From NCBI GenBank assembly GCA_002435335.1, contig DJMI01000091.1, forward strand, positions 1 to 12,512: a stretch of 12,512 bases of DNA, written 5' to 3'. Positions 6,602-12,512 of this stretch are shown one piece after another. This stretch comes from Nitrosomonas sp. UBA6494. GTDB taxonomy: Bacteria; Pseudomonadota; Gammaproteobacteria; Burkholderiales; Nitrosomonadaceae. The translations under genes and the position numbers were made by a program. The notes below the pieces were generated by a model. The model searched no databases and was not told where the DNA came from. It saw only the letters and a list, made by a program, of their open reading frames with translations. The stretch's first letter is position 1; each line of letters opens with the position of its first letter.

Positions 6602-7258
6602 TCAATGCCCCGGCTGCTGGCCCCATAGCAGCTTGTGTAATTGCAATTGCATTCTGACGGGTAGCCGATCGCGCAAGATCCAATCAGCGAGTTGCGTCGG
6701 ATTGACTTCACCGTGAACGGGTGACAACAAAATTGGACAAATATCCGCTAACCGTTTGCTTTGAATAAGCTCGGCAGCCCAGCCATAATCGGCTTCATCG
6801 CATAGTACAAATTTGATTTCGTCTTGCGATGTCAGATACGCCAAATTGCTCCAGTTGTTTTTATTGGCTTCGCCGGAACCGGGTGTTTTGATGTCCATGA
6901 TTTTGCTTACCCGCTTATCCACATGCACCAGATCCAATGCGCCGCTGGTTTCCAAAGATACCGAGTAACCGGCGTCGCACAATGCGGTAAGTAAAATTTG
7001 GCAATTTTTTTGCGCCAGCGGCTCCCCGCCTGTAACCGTTACGTAGTGCGTTTGATAACCGGAAACCTGTTTCATGATCTCCGCAATCGACTTCGTTTCG
7101 CCGCCGCTAAACGCGTATGCGGTATCGCAATAGCCGCAGCGCAGCGGGCAACCGGTTAAACGCACAAAGACTGTCGGCAATCCCACACGGCTGGTCTCCC
7201 CTTGTAACGAAAGGAAAATTTCGCTGATTCGCAAGGTTGCTGTTTCTAACGCTTGCAT
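6602..7258 (-). CDS. queE: 7-carboxy-7-deazaguanine synthase QueE
   Basis: QueE is a radical-SAM enzyme that turns 6-carboxy-5,6,7,8-tetrahydropterin into 7-carboxy-7-deazaguanine (CDG), the precursor used by QueC. The 218-residue protein shows ISEIFLSLQGE and the iron-sulfur cysteines in CPLRCGYC (Cys37, 41 and 44 counted from this start), with the CxxxCxxC spacing. VTVTGGEPLAQ, LETSGA and MDIKTPGSGE are further family motifs, and the length agrees with the family (about 210-225). The ATG at 7258 is preferred to a TTG at 7270, which is also in frame; neither has a strong ribosome binding site. It stands 67 bases after cpoB and 4 bases before queC. Genes for QueD and for later queuosine steps are not in the window. 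Confidence 0.95.
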   Translation of the reverse strand: MQALETATLRISEIFLSLQGETSRVGLPTVFVRLTGCPLRCGYCDTAYAFSGGETKSIAEIMKQVSGYQTHYVTVTGGEPLAQKNCQILLTALCDAGYSVSLETSGALDLVHVDKRVSKIMDIKTPGSGEANKNNWSNLAYLTSQDEIKFVLCDEADYGWAAELIQSKRLADICPILLSPVHGEVNPTQLADWILRDRLPVRMQLQLHKLLWGQQPGH

Positions 7259-7284
7259 GATACTTAGCAATGAAAATAACGGGA

Positions 7285-7308
7285 ACAGGCTTCAGGAAAA
7301 CAGCCTGT
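7285..7308 (-). terminator. Small hairpin between cpoB and queE, possible weak terminator or processing site
   Basis: On the minus strand ACAGGCT and AGCCTGT pair over 7 bases around a 10-base loop, 17 bases after the cpoB stop. The following sequence TCCCGTTATTTTC is only weakly T-rich. It could lower read-through from the tol-pal genes into queE-queC or protect the upstream mRNA end. As an efficient terminator it is doubtful. Confidence 0.3.
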
Positions 7309-7325
7309 GAATTTCAAGAACGGAT

Positions 7326-8204
7326 TTATTTGAGATTGGCCAAGCGTTGCTTGGCTTTTTTTGCGGCATCGCTGTTTGGATATTTCGCCAGTAAATTTTC
7401 CAATGTGGCTTTGCTGGTTTTGCTATCCCCCATTTCATACAAGCTGCTGGCCATATTCAAGTAGGCATCCGGAACTTTATTGCTGTCCGGATACTTACCG
7501 ATCAATTGCTTTTGTGCTTCGACTGCCAACTGGTAATCACGCATTGCGTAACGCGCATTACCGATCCAATAGGCAGCGGCAGGTGCCAAATTGGATTGCG
7601 GAAAACTTTCCAAAAAACGTGCAAAATGCGTAATGGCATTGGCATATTCGCCATTTTTAAATAATTCGTACGCCGCTTTATAGGCACTGCTCTCATCCAA
7701 ATTGGTTGGTGCATAATCTTCAACGGATACCTGCGTATCCGGCGCCACCATAGCAACATTACTTTCCGGCGTCATTACCGGCGCTTGTTCTGCAACGATA
7801 TCGGCGGATGGTGCTATGGCATCGCTACTGGAATGATTCATTAGTTCGGCTGGCATGGCGGCATTATTTTTGCTACCGGGCTGTTCGATATGCCGCAAGC
7901 GATTGTCCAAATCGATATAAAAATCACGTTGGCGCTTTTGCAGCATGGCATTTTCATTGGTGAGCATTTCAATTTGCCCATTCAATTTCCCCAGCTCTTG
8001 CTCCAGCGTTTCTACCTTGCTATACAATTCGAGCAGCCCTTGACTACCGAGCATTTGCTCCATTTTGGCATAACGCGCTTCCATGTCACCGATTTGTTTT
8101 CGTAACGTATTGATCTGCTCACGTGCTTCATTATCACCGAATAATGAGGCATGAACGACATTACTGCTCAGTAAAAAAAACAACAAGAAAGCGCGTATCA
8201 ACAT
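7326..8204 (-). CDS. cpoB: Cell division coordinator CpoB (YbgF), Tol-Pal associated periplasmic protein
   Basis: CpoB is a periplasmic protein that binds TolA and coordinates peptidoglycan synthesis by PBP1B with outer-membrane constriction at the division site. The 292-residue precursor has a signal peptide with hydrophobic core FLLFFLLSS and likely cleavage after Ala19 (VHA-SLFG). Residues about 22-110 form a coiled coil rich in Gln, Glu, Lys and Leu, which trimerises in the family. A Pro/Ala/Ser-rich linker covers about 110-165. From about residue 170 TPR-like repeats follow (YKAAYELFKNGEYANAITHF, FPQSNLAPAAAYWIGNARY, YPDSNKVPDAYLNMASSLY), ending with the usual KAKQRLANLK. The start is 2 bases after the pal stop, so translation is probably coupled, and GGGGCG within the pal end may serve as ribosome binding site. 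Length and place in the operon are standard. Confidence 0.94.
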   Translation of the reverse strand: MLIRAFLLFFLLSSNVVHASLFGDNEAREQINTLRKQIGDMEARYAKMEQMLGSQGLLELYSKVETLEQELGKLNGQIEMLTNENAMLQKRQRDFYIDLDNRLRHIEQPGSKNNAAMPAELMNHSSSDAIAPSADIVAEQAPVMTPESNVAMVAPDTQVSVEDYAPTNLDESSAYKAAYELFKNGEYANAITHFARFLESFPQSNLAPAAAYWIGNARYAMRDYQLAVEAQKQLIGKYPDSNKVPDAYLNMASSLYEMGDSKTSKATLENLLAKYPNSDAAKKAKQRLANLK

Positions 8205-8206
8205 CT

Positions 8207-8725
8207 TTATTCGCCCCGGTAAATAATATCGGTACGGCGATTCTGGCTCCAGGCAGTTTCACCGCTTCCGTAGGCGCGCGGTTTTTCTTCGCCAAGGCTG
8301 ACAGATTCGATCTGCGCATCACGCGCACCACCCAAGGTCATCATATTTCTGACGCTGTCGGCACGGCGTTGCCCCAACGCAAGATTGTATTCTCGGCTAC
8401 CGCGATCGTCGGTATTGCCTTGCAGAATCACGCTGGCGCTCGGATTGTCACGCAAGAAACGTGCATGCGCAAGAACCAATTCACGGTATTCGCTTTTTAC
8501 CGTATAGCTGTCGTAATCGTAGTAAACGCTGCGCTGCGACAAGATATTGCTGGGATCATTCAATTGATTGAAATAGCCGGGTCTGCCGGAACCGGAACCC
8601 ATCAATTCACTGCCGCTCATGCCGTCACCACCAGCTCCTCCTGCCATTTCATCATCTGGTTGTGTGGTTTGACTGGCACAGGCCGACAACAGGACAATCA
8701 TAGAAATACTCAAGAATTTTCTCAT
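8207..8725 (-). CDS. pal: Peptidoglycan-associated outer-membrane lipoprotein Pal
   Basis: Pal anchors the outer membrane to peptidoglycan and is moved to the septum by the Tol proteins. The 172-residue precursor has a lipoprotein signal peptide with the lipobox LSAC, giving lipidated Cys16. A Gly/Ser/Met-rich flexible linker covers residues 17-60. The OmpA-like domain follows (YYDYDSYTV near 68-76, then LQGNTDDRGSREYNLALGQR at 101-120), holding the Asp and Arg residues that bind diaminopimelate in this family. The Asn before the TDDRG motif replaces the His of enterobacterial Pal, which as far as I recall is usual in betaproteobacteria. AAGGAG at 8732-8737 (minus strand) lies 6 bases before the ATG. 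It follows tolB by 31 bases and precedes cpoB by 2 bases. Confidence 0.96.
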   Translation of the reverse strand: MRKFLSISMIVLLSACASQTTQPDDEMAGGAGGDGMSGSELMGSGSGRPGYFNQLNDPSNILSQRSVYYDYDSYTVKSEYRELVLAHARFLRDNPSASVILQGNTDDRGSREYNLALGQRRADSVRNMMTLGGARDAQIESVSLGEEKPRAYGSGETAWSQNRRTDIIYRGE

Positions 8726-8756
8726 TTATAGCTCCTTTTAATTAACGTCTGAAACG

Positions 8757-10058
8757 CTATTTCCATTTTGGCAACGGCCCCCAGGCCGGCTCGCGTATAT
8801 CACCTGTTTGAACGGTCAGGTGCTGCCTTGTTTGTCCGTCGCGTGAAACAGCCGATAATATACCATGCCCATTTATCTCGGTTGCATACAAGATCATTTT
8901 GCCGTTCGGCGCAAAACTGGGCGATTCGTCAAACTTCGAATTGGTCAGTATTTGCATTTGCCGTGAACCGATTTCTTGCACCGCTACGTTAAACTGCCCA
9001 TTGTGCCGGTGAATGAAAGTAAAGCTTCTGCCATCCTGGCTATAATCCGGACTCACATTGTAATTGCCTTCAAAGGTCAATCTTTCGGCATTGCTGGATT
9101 CAGATCCGGTTACCGGCATCCGGTAAATTTGCGGACTGCCGCCACGATCGGAAGTGAACAAAATATATCGGCCATCCGGTGAAAAACTCGGTTCCGTATC
9201 GATGCCGGGGCTTCTGCTCAGCCGCTGCAAACCGCTGCCATCCACATTCACCAGAAAAATCTGCGATCCGCCTTGTCCGGTTAGTACCACGGCGAGTTTT
9301 TTTCCATCCGGAGACCAGGCCGGCGCACTGTTACTGCCTTTAAAGCTGGCAACCGCGCGGCGCTCTCGCGTTGTCAATGTTTGCACATATACAACCGGTT
9401 TTTTGTCTTCAAAAGACACGTAAGCCAGTTGCGTACCGTCCGGCGACCATGCCGGAGAAATAATCGGCTCGGTATATTCGATAATCGATTGTGCATTGTA
9501 ACCGTCGGCATCGGCTACTTGCAGGGCATACTTATTACCACGCTTCAACACATAAGCAATGCGCGTGCTGAATACACCGACATCTCCCGTCAATGTTTCA
9601 TAAATTACATCAGCAACGCGATGTGCAGCCGCGCGCAATTGCGTTGTCGGTGTTGTCAGCGACAAACCTGCCAATTGCGATTTCGTAGCTACATCCATAA
9701 CACGAAACTGGATTTCCACATGACCTCCCGATGCGGGAACCACGCGACCGATCACCACTGCATTGGCACCGCGATTTGCCCAATCGGAGAAAACCACTTC
9801 AGCCGGAGTATGCGGCGAAGAACCAGCCGTATCAATCAAGCGAAACAAGCCGGTACGCATCAAATCCGCGCTTATCACCGGCGTAATCGTTTGTGAAAGC
9901 TGACCCTCTTCGGCAAAAGGTACGATCGCAACGGGAATACGGGATGTACCACCGCCGAAAATCTCGATATTCAGTTGCGCATATAAGGGAGCGCTGATGA
10001 GCCACAGCAGTATAAACACTGTGCCACGGATCGATTTACTAGAAAAAAATGACGACAT
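8757..10058 (-). CDS. tolB: Tol-Pal system periplasmic protein TolB
   Basis: TolB is the periplasmic shuttle between Pal and the TolA-TolQ-TolR complex. The 433-residue precursor has a signal peptide with core VFILLWLISAPLYA and cleavage after Ala27. The N-terminal alpha/beta domain covers about residues 30-155 (IPVAIVPFAEE, GANAVVIGRVV). The beta-propeller follows with repeated PD40 blades: SPAWSPDGTQLAYVS (201-215), APAWSPDGKKLAVVL (245-259), EPSFSPDGRYILFTS (289-303), SPDYSQDGRSFTFIH (336-350) and SPSFAPNGKMILYAT (379-393). The protein ends with REPAWGPLPKW. Length is as usual (about 430). The ATG at 10058 is 47 bases after tolA, with no clear Shine-Dalgarno sequence in the AT-rich gap. 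A perfect TATAAT lies in that gap, but no -35 box fits it. Confidence 0.97.
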   Translation of the reverse strand: MSSFFSSKSIRGTVFILLWLISAPLYAQLNIEIFGGGTSRIPVAIVPFAEEGQLSQTITPVISADLMRTGLFRLIDTAGSSPHTPAEVVFSDWANRGANAVVIGRVVPASGGHVEIQFRVMDVATKSQLAGLSLTTPTTQLRAAAHRVADVIYETLTGDVGVFSTRIAYVLKRGNKYALQVADADGYNAQSIIEYTEPIISPAWSPDGTQLAYVSFEDKKPVVYVQTLTTRERRAVASFKGSNSAPAWSPDGKKLAVVLTGQGGSQIFLVNVDGSGLQRLSRSPGIDTEPSFSPDGRYILFTSDRGGSPQIYRMPVTGSESSNAERLTFEGNYNVSPDYSQDGRSFTFIHRHNGQFNVAVQEIGSRQMQILTNSKFDESPSFAPNGKMILYATEINGHGILSAVSRDGQTRQHLTVQTGDIREPAWGPLPKWK

Positions 10059-10105
10059 AAAGGTATTAATTTTTCAAAAAACAAAAATCTTTCTGATTAT
10101 AACAA

Positions 10106-11113
10106 TCATTCACGATAATGCACTTTAATATTCAAGTTTCGGAATTCATTAAATAATGCCGGATCTGGCGGCAAAGGCAGCGGCTTTGACAAAAAAATCG
10201 CACGCTCTACCGCACTATCGAAAACCGAATGTCCACTGCTGCGCGCTAACCGAACATCCAGAATATCGCCCCCTGGCAACAATGTGACACTGAACTCCAC
10301 AGCCGGATTCCCCGGCAAGTCTGGCGGCATCACGATTCTGCTTTTGATTTTGGCGAGAATCAGCGCCTTATATTTAGCAATCTCATTCGTTACCTGATTC
10401 CTGGCAGCCGCTTGCTGCGCCGCCCGTTGCGCTTCGGCAACACGCTGTGCTTCGGCTGCTTGCCTTGCTTTAGCCTCTTGTTCACGCTGTCGCTGCGCCG
10501 CGAGCTCTTTTTCCCGTTGCAGTTGCAGTTCTTTTTGTTTTGCTATTTCTTTCTGTTTTTCCAGCTCTTTTTGTTTCTCAAGCGCCTTCTGTCGCTCTAA
10601 TTCCTTTTGCTTCTCCAGTTCTTTCTTTTTTTCAATTTCTTTTTGTTTTTCGAGTTCTTTTAATCGTTCTTGTTCTTTAATTTTTTCTTGTTCTTTTTTC
10701 TTCTGCTCTTCCTGCTCCTGCTTCATCGCGATATCCGGCTTCTTTACCGGCGGTGTTACCGCTTTTTGCGGCACAACCTTAGGCGGCTCCGTTTTTTGAG
10801 GTTCTGGCTTCGGAGGCTCTGGCTTCGGAGGCTCTGGTTTAGGAGGCTCTGGTTTGATTGGCTCCGGCGGTTCCGGTTCTTGTTTTACAGGTTCAGGTTG
10901 CTTAGGTGCAGGTTGCGCCTTTATCGACTCTTGTATCGGTTTCGGCAGCTCAGTCCAAATATCGACTATCATGCCTTCCGGCGGATGATCTTTCCAACTT
11001 AACCCAAAAACCAGTACCGCAATAAAAAGTACATGTACCAGCAAAGCCAGTACACCCGCCATCAATCGCTTAGGTTCGGTATGCGTTGAATTGCGAGATG
11101 CGTTTTCGCTCAT
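10106..11113 (-). CDS. tolA: Tol-Pal energy-transducing protein TolA
   Basis: TolA spans the periplasm and carries energy from TolQ-TolR to TolB and Pal. The 335-residue protein has a short cytoplasmic start and one transmembrane helix at about residues 18-39 (MAGVLALLVHVLFIAVLVFG). A proline-rich section of PEPPK repeats covers about 65-125, then a long charged helix of EKQKEL-like repeats about 130-240. The C-terminal TonB/TolA-like domain of about 90 residues begins near KYKALILAKIKSRI. His27 in the membrane helix matches the conserved His of the SxxxH motif used for contact with TolQ-TolR, but the partner Ser is Ala23 here. The ATG at 11113 was preferred to a TTG at 11119; it is 10 bases after the tolR stop. 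The proline-rich part and the long Glu-Lys helix are low-complexity and likely vary among relatives. Confidence 0.94.
   Translation of the reverse strand: MSENASRNSTHTEPKRLMAGVLALLVHVLFIAVLVFGLSWKDHPPEGMIVDIWTELPKPIQESIKAQPAPKQPEPVKQEPEPPEPIKPEPPKPEPPKPEPPKPEPQKTEPPKVVPQKAVTPPVKKPDIAMKQEQEEQKKKEQEKIKEQERLKELEKQKEIEKKKELEKQKELERQKALEKQKELEKQKEIAKQKELQLQREKELAAQRQREQEAKARQAAEAQRVAEAQRAAQQAAARNQVTNEIAKYKALILAKIKSRIVMPPDLPGNPAVEFSVTLLPGGDILDVRLARSSGHSVFDSAVERAIFLSKPLPLPPDPALFNEFRNLNIKVHYRE
10540..10690 (-). repeat. Degenerate 18-base repeats encoding the Glu-Lys helix of TolA
   Basis: The coding sequence repeats units that translate to EKQKEL or close variants (EKQKEI, EKKKEL, ERQKAL) about eight times. 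In DNA they appear on the plus strand as recurring TTCTTTTTGTTTTTCCAGC-like units. The codons vary between units, so the repeat is older than recent slippage. It lies wholly inside tolA. Confidence 0.6.
10795..10870 (-). repeat. 15-base tandem repeats encoding PEPPK units of TolA
   Basis: Near-identical 15-base units (plus strand GGCTCTGGCTTCGGA and variants) repeat about four times and translate to PKPEP. Adjacent copies differ by only one or a few bases, for example CTTC against TTTA, so this stretch may gain or lose units by slippage in multiples of five residues without breaking the frame. It lies inside the proline-rich linker of tolA. Confidence 0.65.
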
Positions 11114-11123
11114 CACCAATCAT

Positions 11124-11537
11124 TCATTTTTGTTGCGCCAACAAGCCCACTTTCTGCACTTGATTTTGCTGCAAGATATCCATTACCTTGATAACTTCTT
11201 CGTAGCGCACATTTTTGTCAGCGGCGATCACGACCGGTTGTTCGGGATTCTGCGCTTGCTTTTGCTTGATCGTCTCGACCAATTGACTATGGCTTACTGC
11301 CGTCTCAGTTGACGATAGCGCGCGATCACGAAAAGCAATGCTGCCGTCCGCTTTAATTATGACTTCCAATGGTACTGCCGGAGTCGCCAAGGATTTGCCG
11401 ATCTGCGGCAATTCGATCTGCCCGTGATTTATCATCGGTGCTGTAACCATGAATATGATCAGCAACACCAGCATTACATCAATGTAAGGCACCACATTGA
11501 TTTCGTTCATCAAACGATGCTTGGCACGACGCGCCAT
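11124..11537 (-). CDS. tolR: Tol-Pal proton-channel component TolR
   Basis: TolR is an inner-membrane protein of the ExbD/TolR family that with TolQ forms the proton-driven motor moving TolA. The 137-residue protein starts with a basic cytoplasmic tail. One transmembrane helix lies at about residues 17-36 (PYIDVMLVLLIIFMVTAP), preceded by the conserved NEINVVP. Asp20 is the essential membrane aspartate (Asp23 in E. coli TolR). The periplasmic domain follows (PQIGKS, LEVIIKADGSIAF, VVIAADKNVRYEEVIKVMDI). The length is normal (about 140). An AGAGGGA ribosome binding site lies 6 bases before the ATG (11544-11550, minus strand). It follows tolQ after 22 bases and precedes tolA by 10 bases, consistent with one transcript. 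Confidence 0.97.
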   Translation of the reverse strand: MARRAKHRLMNEINVVPYIDVMLVLLIIFMVTAPMINHGQIELPQIGKSLATPAVPLEVIIKADGSIAFRDRALSSTETAVSHSQLVETIKQKQAQNPEQPVVIAADKNVRYEEVIKVMDILQQNQVQKVGLLAQQK

Positions 11538-11559
11538 ATAACTTCCCTCTCGTTATTTT

Positions 11560-12240
11560 TTATGCTGCTGCCCGCCGTTGCAAAATATTGGAGATTTCTT
11601 CCATGAAACTTTCGAATCGGGTCGCCAATTGATCGGTACGGCTGGCGTAGCGGTTATAAGCGACTACCGCCGGAATGGCTGCAAACAATCCCATCGCCGT
11701 TGCAATCAGCGCTTCCGCAATACCTGGCGCAACATGAGCAATGGTTGCTTGCGTCATGCTGGATAGACTTCGAAAAGAATTCATAATTCCCCAAACGGTA
11801 CCAAGCAAACCGATGTAAGGACTAACCGAACCCACGGTAGCCAGAAACGACAAATGTGATTCCAGATAATCCATTTCGCGCTGATAGGTAGCGCGCATGG
11901 CTCTGCGGGTACTTTCCATTACTGCTTCCAGGTCGGTTCCATCCGGATGCTTGTTAAACTCTCCGAACCCGGCAGCAAAAATTCGCTCCAGACTGCACGA
12001 GTCGTAACGCGGACTGATAATGCGCTGATGTAGTGCATTCAAATCGACGCCGCGCCAGAAGATATCTTCAAAATCGTCGGTTTTTTTAATTTCATTACGG
12101 ATTACAAACAGTTTACGAAAAATAAACCACCAAGATGACAATGAAATTAAAACCAAAATCAGCATCACCAGTTGCACCAATAAACTAGCGCTGCTGATTA
12201 AATGAATAAACGACATATCTTGCGTTACTGTTGTATTCAT
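11560..12240 (-). CDS. tolQ: Tol-Pal motor component TolQ
   Basis: TolQ belongs to the MotA/TolQ/ExbB family and forms the stator-like channel with TolR. The 226 residues contain three transmembrane helices: about 19-41 (LLVQLVMLILVLISLSSWWF), about 130-153 and about 170-194. A large cytoplasmic loop separates the first two (residues 42-129). Conserved family motifs are GLLGTVWGIM (Thr148) and PGIAEALIATAMGLFAAIPA (Thr181), the threonines that line the ion path in relatives. The length agrees with E. coli TolQ (230). The ATG at 12240 overlaps the ybgC stop as ATGA, so the two are translationally coupled. Nothing looks truncated or odd. Confidence 0.97.
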   Translation of the reverse strand: MNTTVTQDMSFIHLISSASLLVQLVMLILVLISLSSWWFIFRKLFVIRNEIKKTDDFEDIFWRGVDLNALHQRIISPRYDSCSLERIFAAGFGEFNKHPDGTDLEAVMESTRRAMRATYQREMDYLESHLSFLATVGSVSPYIGLLGTVWGIMNSFRSLSSMTQATIAHVAPGIAEALIATAMGLFAAIPAVVAYNRYASRTDQLATRFESFMEEISNILQRRAAA

Positions 12241-12512
12241 GCGGGTTTCCCAATTTTTTCACGTAATGGCGCTGGAATACTCACCGGTTTGAGTGTTTCC
12301 GCACCGACACAAACCACATGGATCGTGGCACTTACTAATTTGATATGACTGCGTAATACTTCTTGATATAAGGTAATTCGGCTTCTACCTATTTCCTTGG
12401 CAGCGACTGTTATCTGCAACAAATCATCCAATACTGCAGGCTTGAAATAATCAATCTCGATCGAATGCACCATAAACAAGATTTTATGATCTTCGATCAA
12501 TGCGTTTGCATT
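12237..12512 (-). CDS. ybgC: Tol-Pal associated acyl-CoA thioesterase YbgC, 5' end missing
   Basis: The frame runs off the right edge of the window, so only the last 91 codons are seen; the start and the N-terminal active-site Asp region are outside. The visible part has the hotdog-fold features of YbgC thioesterases: MVHSIEIDYFKPAVLDDLLQ, RSRITLYQEVLR and ATIHVVCVGAETLKPVSIPAPLRE. Such enzymes hydrolyse acyl-CoA or acyl-ACP thioesters and are thought to act near phospholipid synthesis; a direct role in Tol-Pal function is not established. Its stop overlaps the tolQ start by 4 bases, the usual first-gene position in tol-pal operons. The operon promoter should therefore lie beyond the window. 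Confidence 0.9.
   Translation of the reverse strand, partial: NANALIEDHKILFMVHSIEIDYFKPAVLDDLLQITVAAKEIGRSRITLYQEVLRSHIKLVSATIHVVCVGAETLKPVSIPAPLREKIGKPA

Noticed and set aside
6598..6711. Longer N-terminus for queC beginning at 6711
   Set aside because: The extra 38 residues overlap queE in another frame and are not seen in QueC proteins, whose P-loop lies close to the N-terminus.
8123..8731. 202-codon plus-strand frame opposite pal and cpoB
   Set aside because: Antisense shadow of pal, which has a lipobox, an OmpA-like domain and a good ribosome binding site.
10096..10101. Perfect TATAAT on the minus strand in the tolA-tolB gap as an internal promoter
   Set aside because: No acceptable -35 box lies 16-18 bases upstream and the gap is AT-rich, so a chance match is likely.
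10412..11002. Phe/Leu/Arg-rich plus-strand frames opposite tolA that look like membrane proteins
   Set aside because: The apparent hydrophobic and Arg-rich repeats are the complement of the Glu-Lys and Pro repeats of TolA and carry no independent signal.
1..12512. Search for CRISPR arrays, tRNAs, rRNAs, riboswitches, integrases or transposases
   Set aside because: No regularly spaced repeats with unique spacers, cloverleaf-like sequence, recombinase or transposase frame was found by reading both strands; the only repeats are those listed.

Overview
The window reads as ordinary chromosome of a Gram-negative proteobacterium, most likely a betaproteobacterium of the Nitrosomonas type. This is inferred from the outer-membrane Tol-Pal system, the betaproteobacterial style of the Pal, MetR and TolA proteins, the moderate base composition and the kind of palindromic intergenic repeat. 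The assignment to genus is from memory of protein style, not from a search.

Left part (1-2624): the 3' end of an outer-membrane beta-barrel gene (+), then a small exported helical protein of unknown function on the minus strand with a strong ribosome binding site and its own terminator. A gene-poor stretch of about 440 bases follows. Next comes a decayed toxin-antitoxin module: a Phd/YefM-type antitoxin (+) overlapping a PIN-domain (VapC-like) toxin that stops after 41 codons. A palindromic dispersed repeat of about 90 bases lies between the broken toxin and metE.

Middle part (2625-5904): metE (cobalamin-independent methionine synthase, -) and metR (LysR-type regulator, +) diverge from a 97-base shared control region. 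This is the classical arrangement in which MetR, with homocysteine as coeffector, controls metE.

Right part (5890-12512): nine genes in one direction on the minus strand. In transcription order they are ybgC (cut by the window edge), tolQ, tolR, tolA, tolB, pal, cpoB (ybgF), queE and queC. TolQ-TolR-TolA form the proton-motive-force-driven inner-membrane machine. TolB and Pal are the periplasmic and outer-membrane partners, CpoB links the system to cell-wall synthesis during division, and YbgC is a hotdog thioesterase. QueE and QueC make consecutive intermediates, CDG and preQ0, of the queuosine pathway. Most junctions are tight (4-base overlap up to 22 bases). Two are looser: 47 bases before tolB and 67 bases before queE, the latter with a small hairpin. 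queC and metR run into each other and overlap by 15 bases at their 3' ends.

I found no CRISPR array, tRNA, rRNA, intact mobile element or evident new defence system. The points most worth a second look are the broken toxin-antitoxin pair with its operator-like inverted repeats, the adjacent palindromic repeat, the unknown exported protein, and a Ser-to-Ala difference at the expected SxxxH site of TolA.
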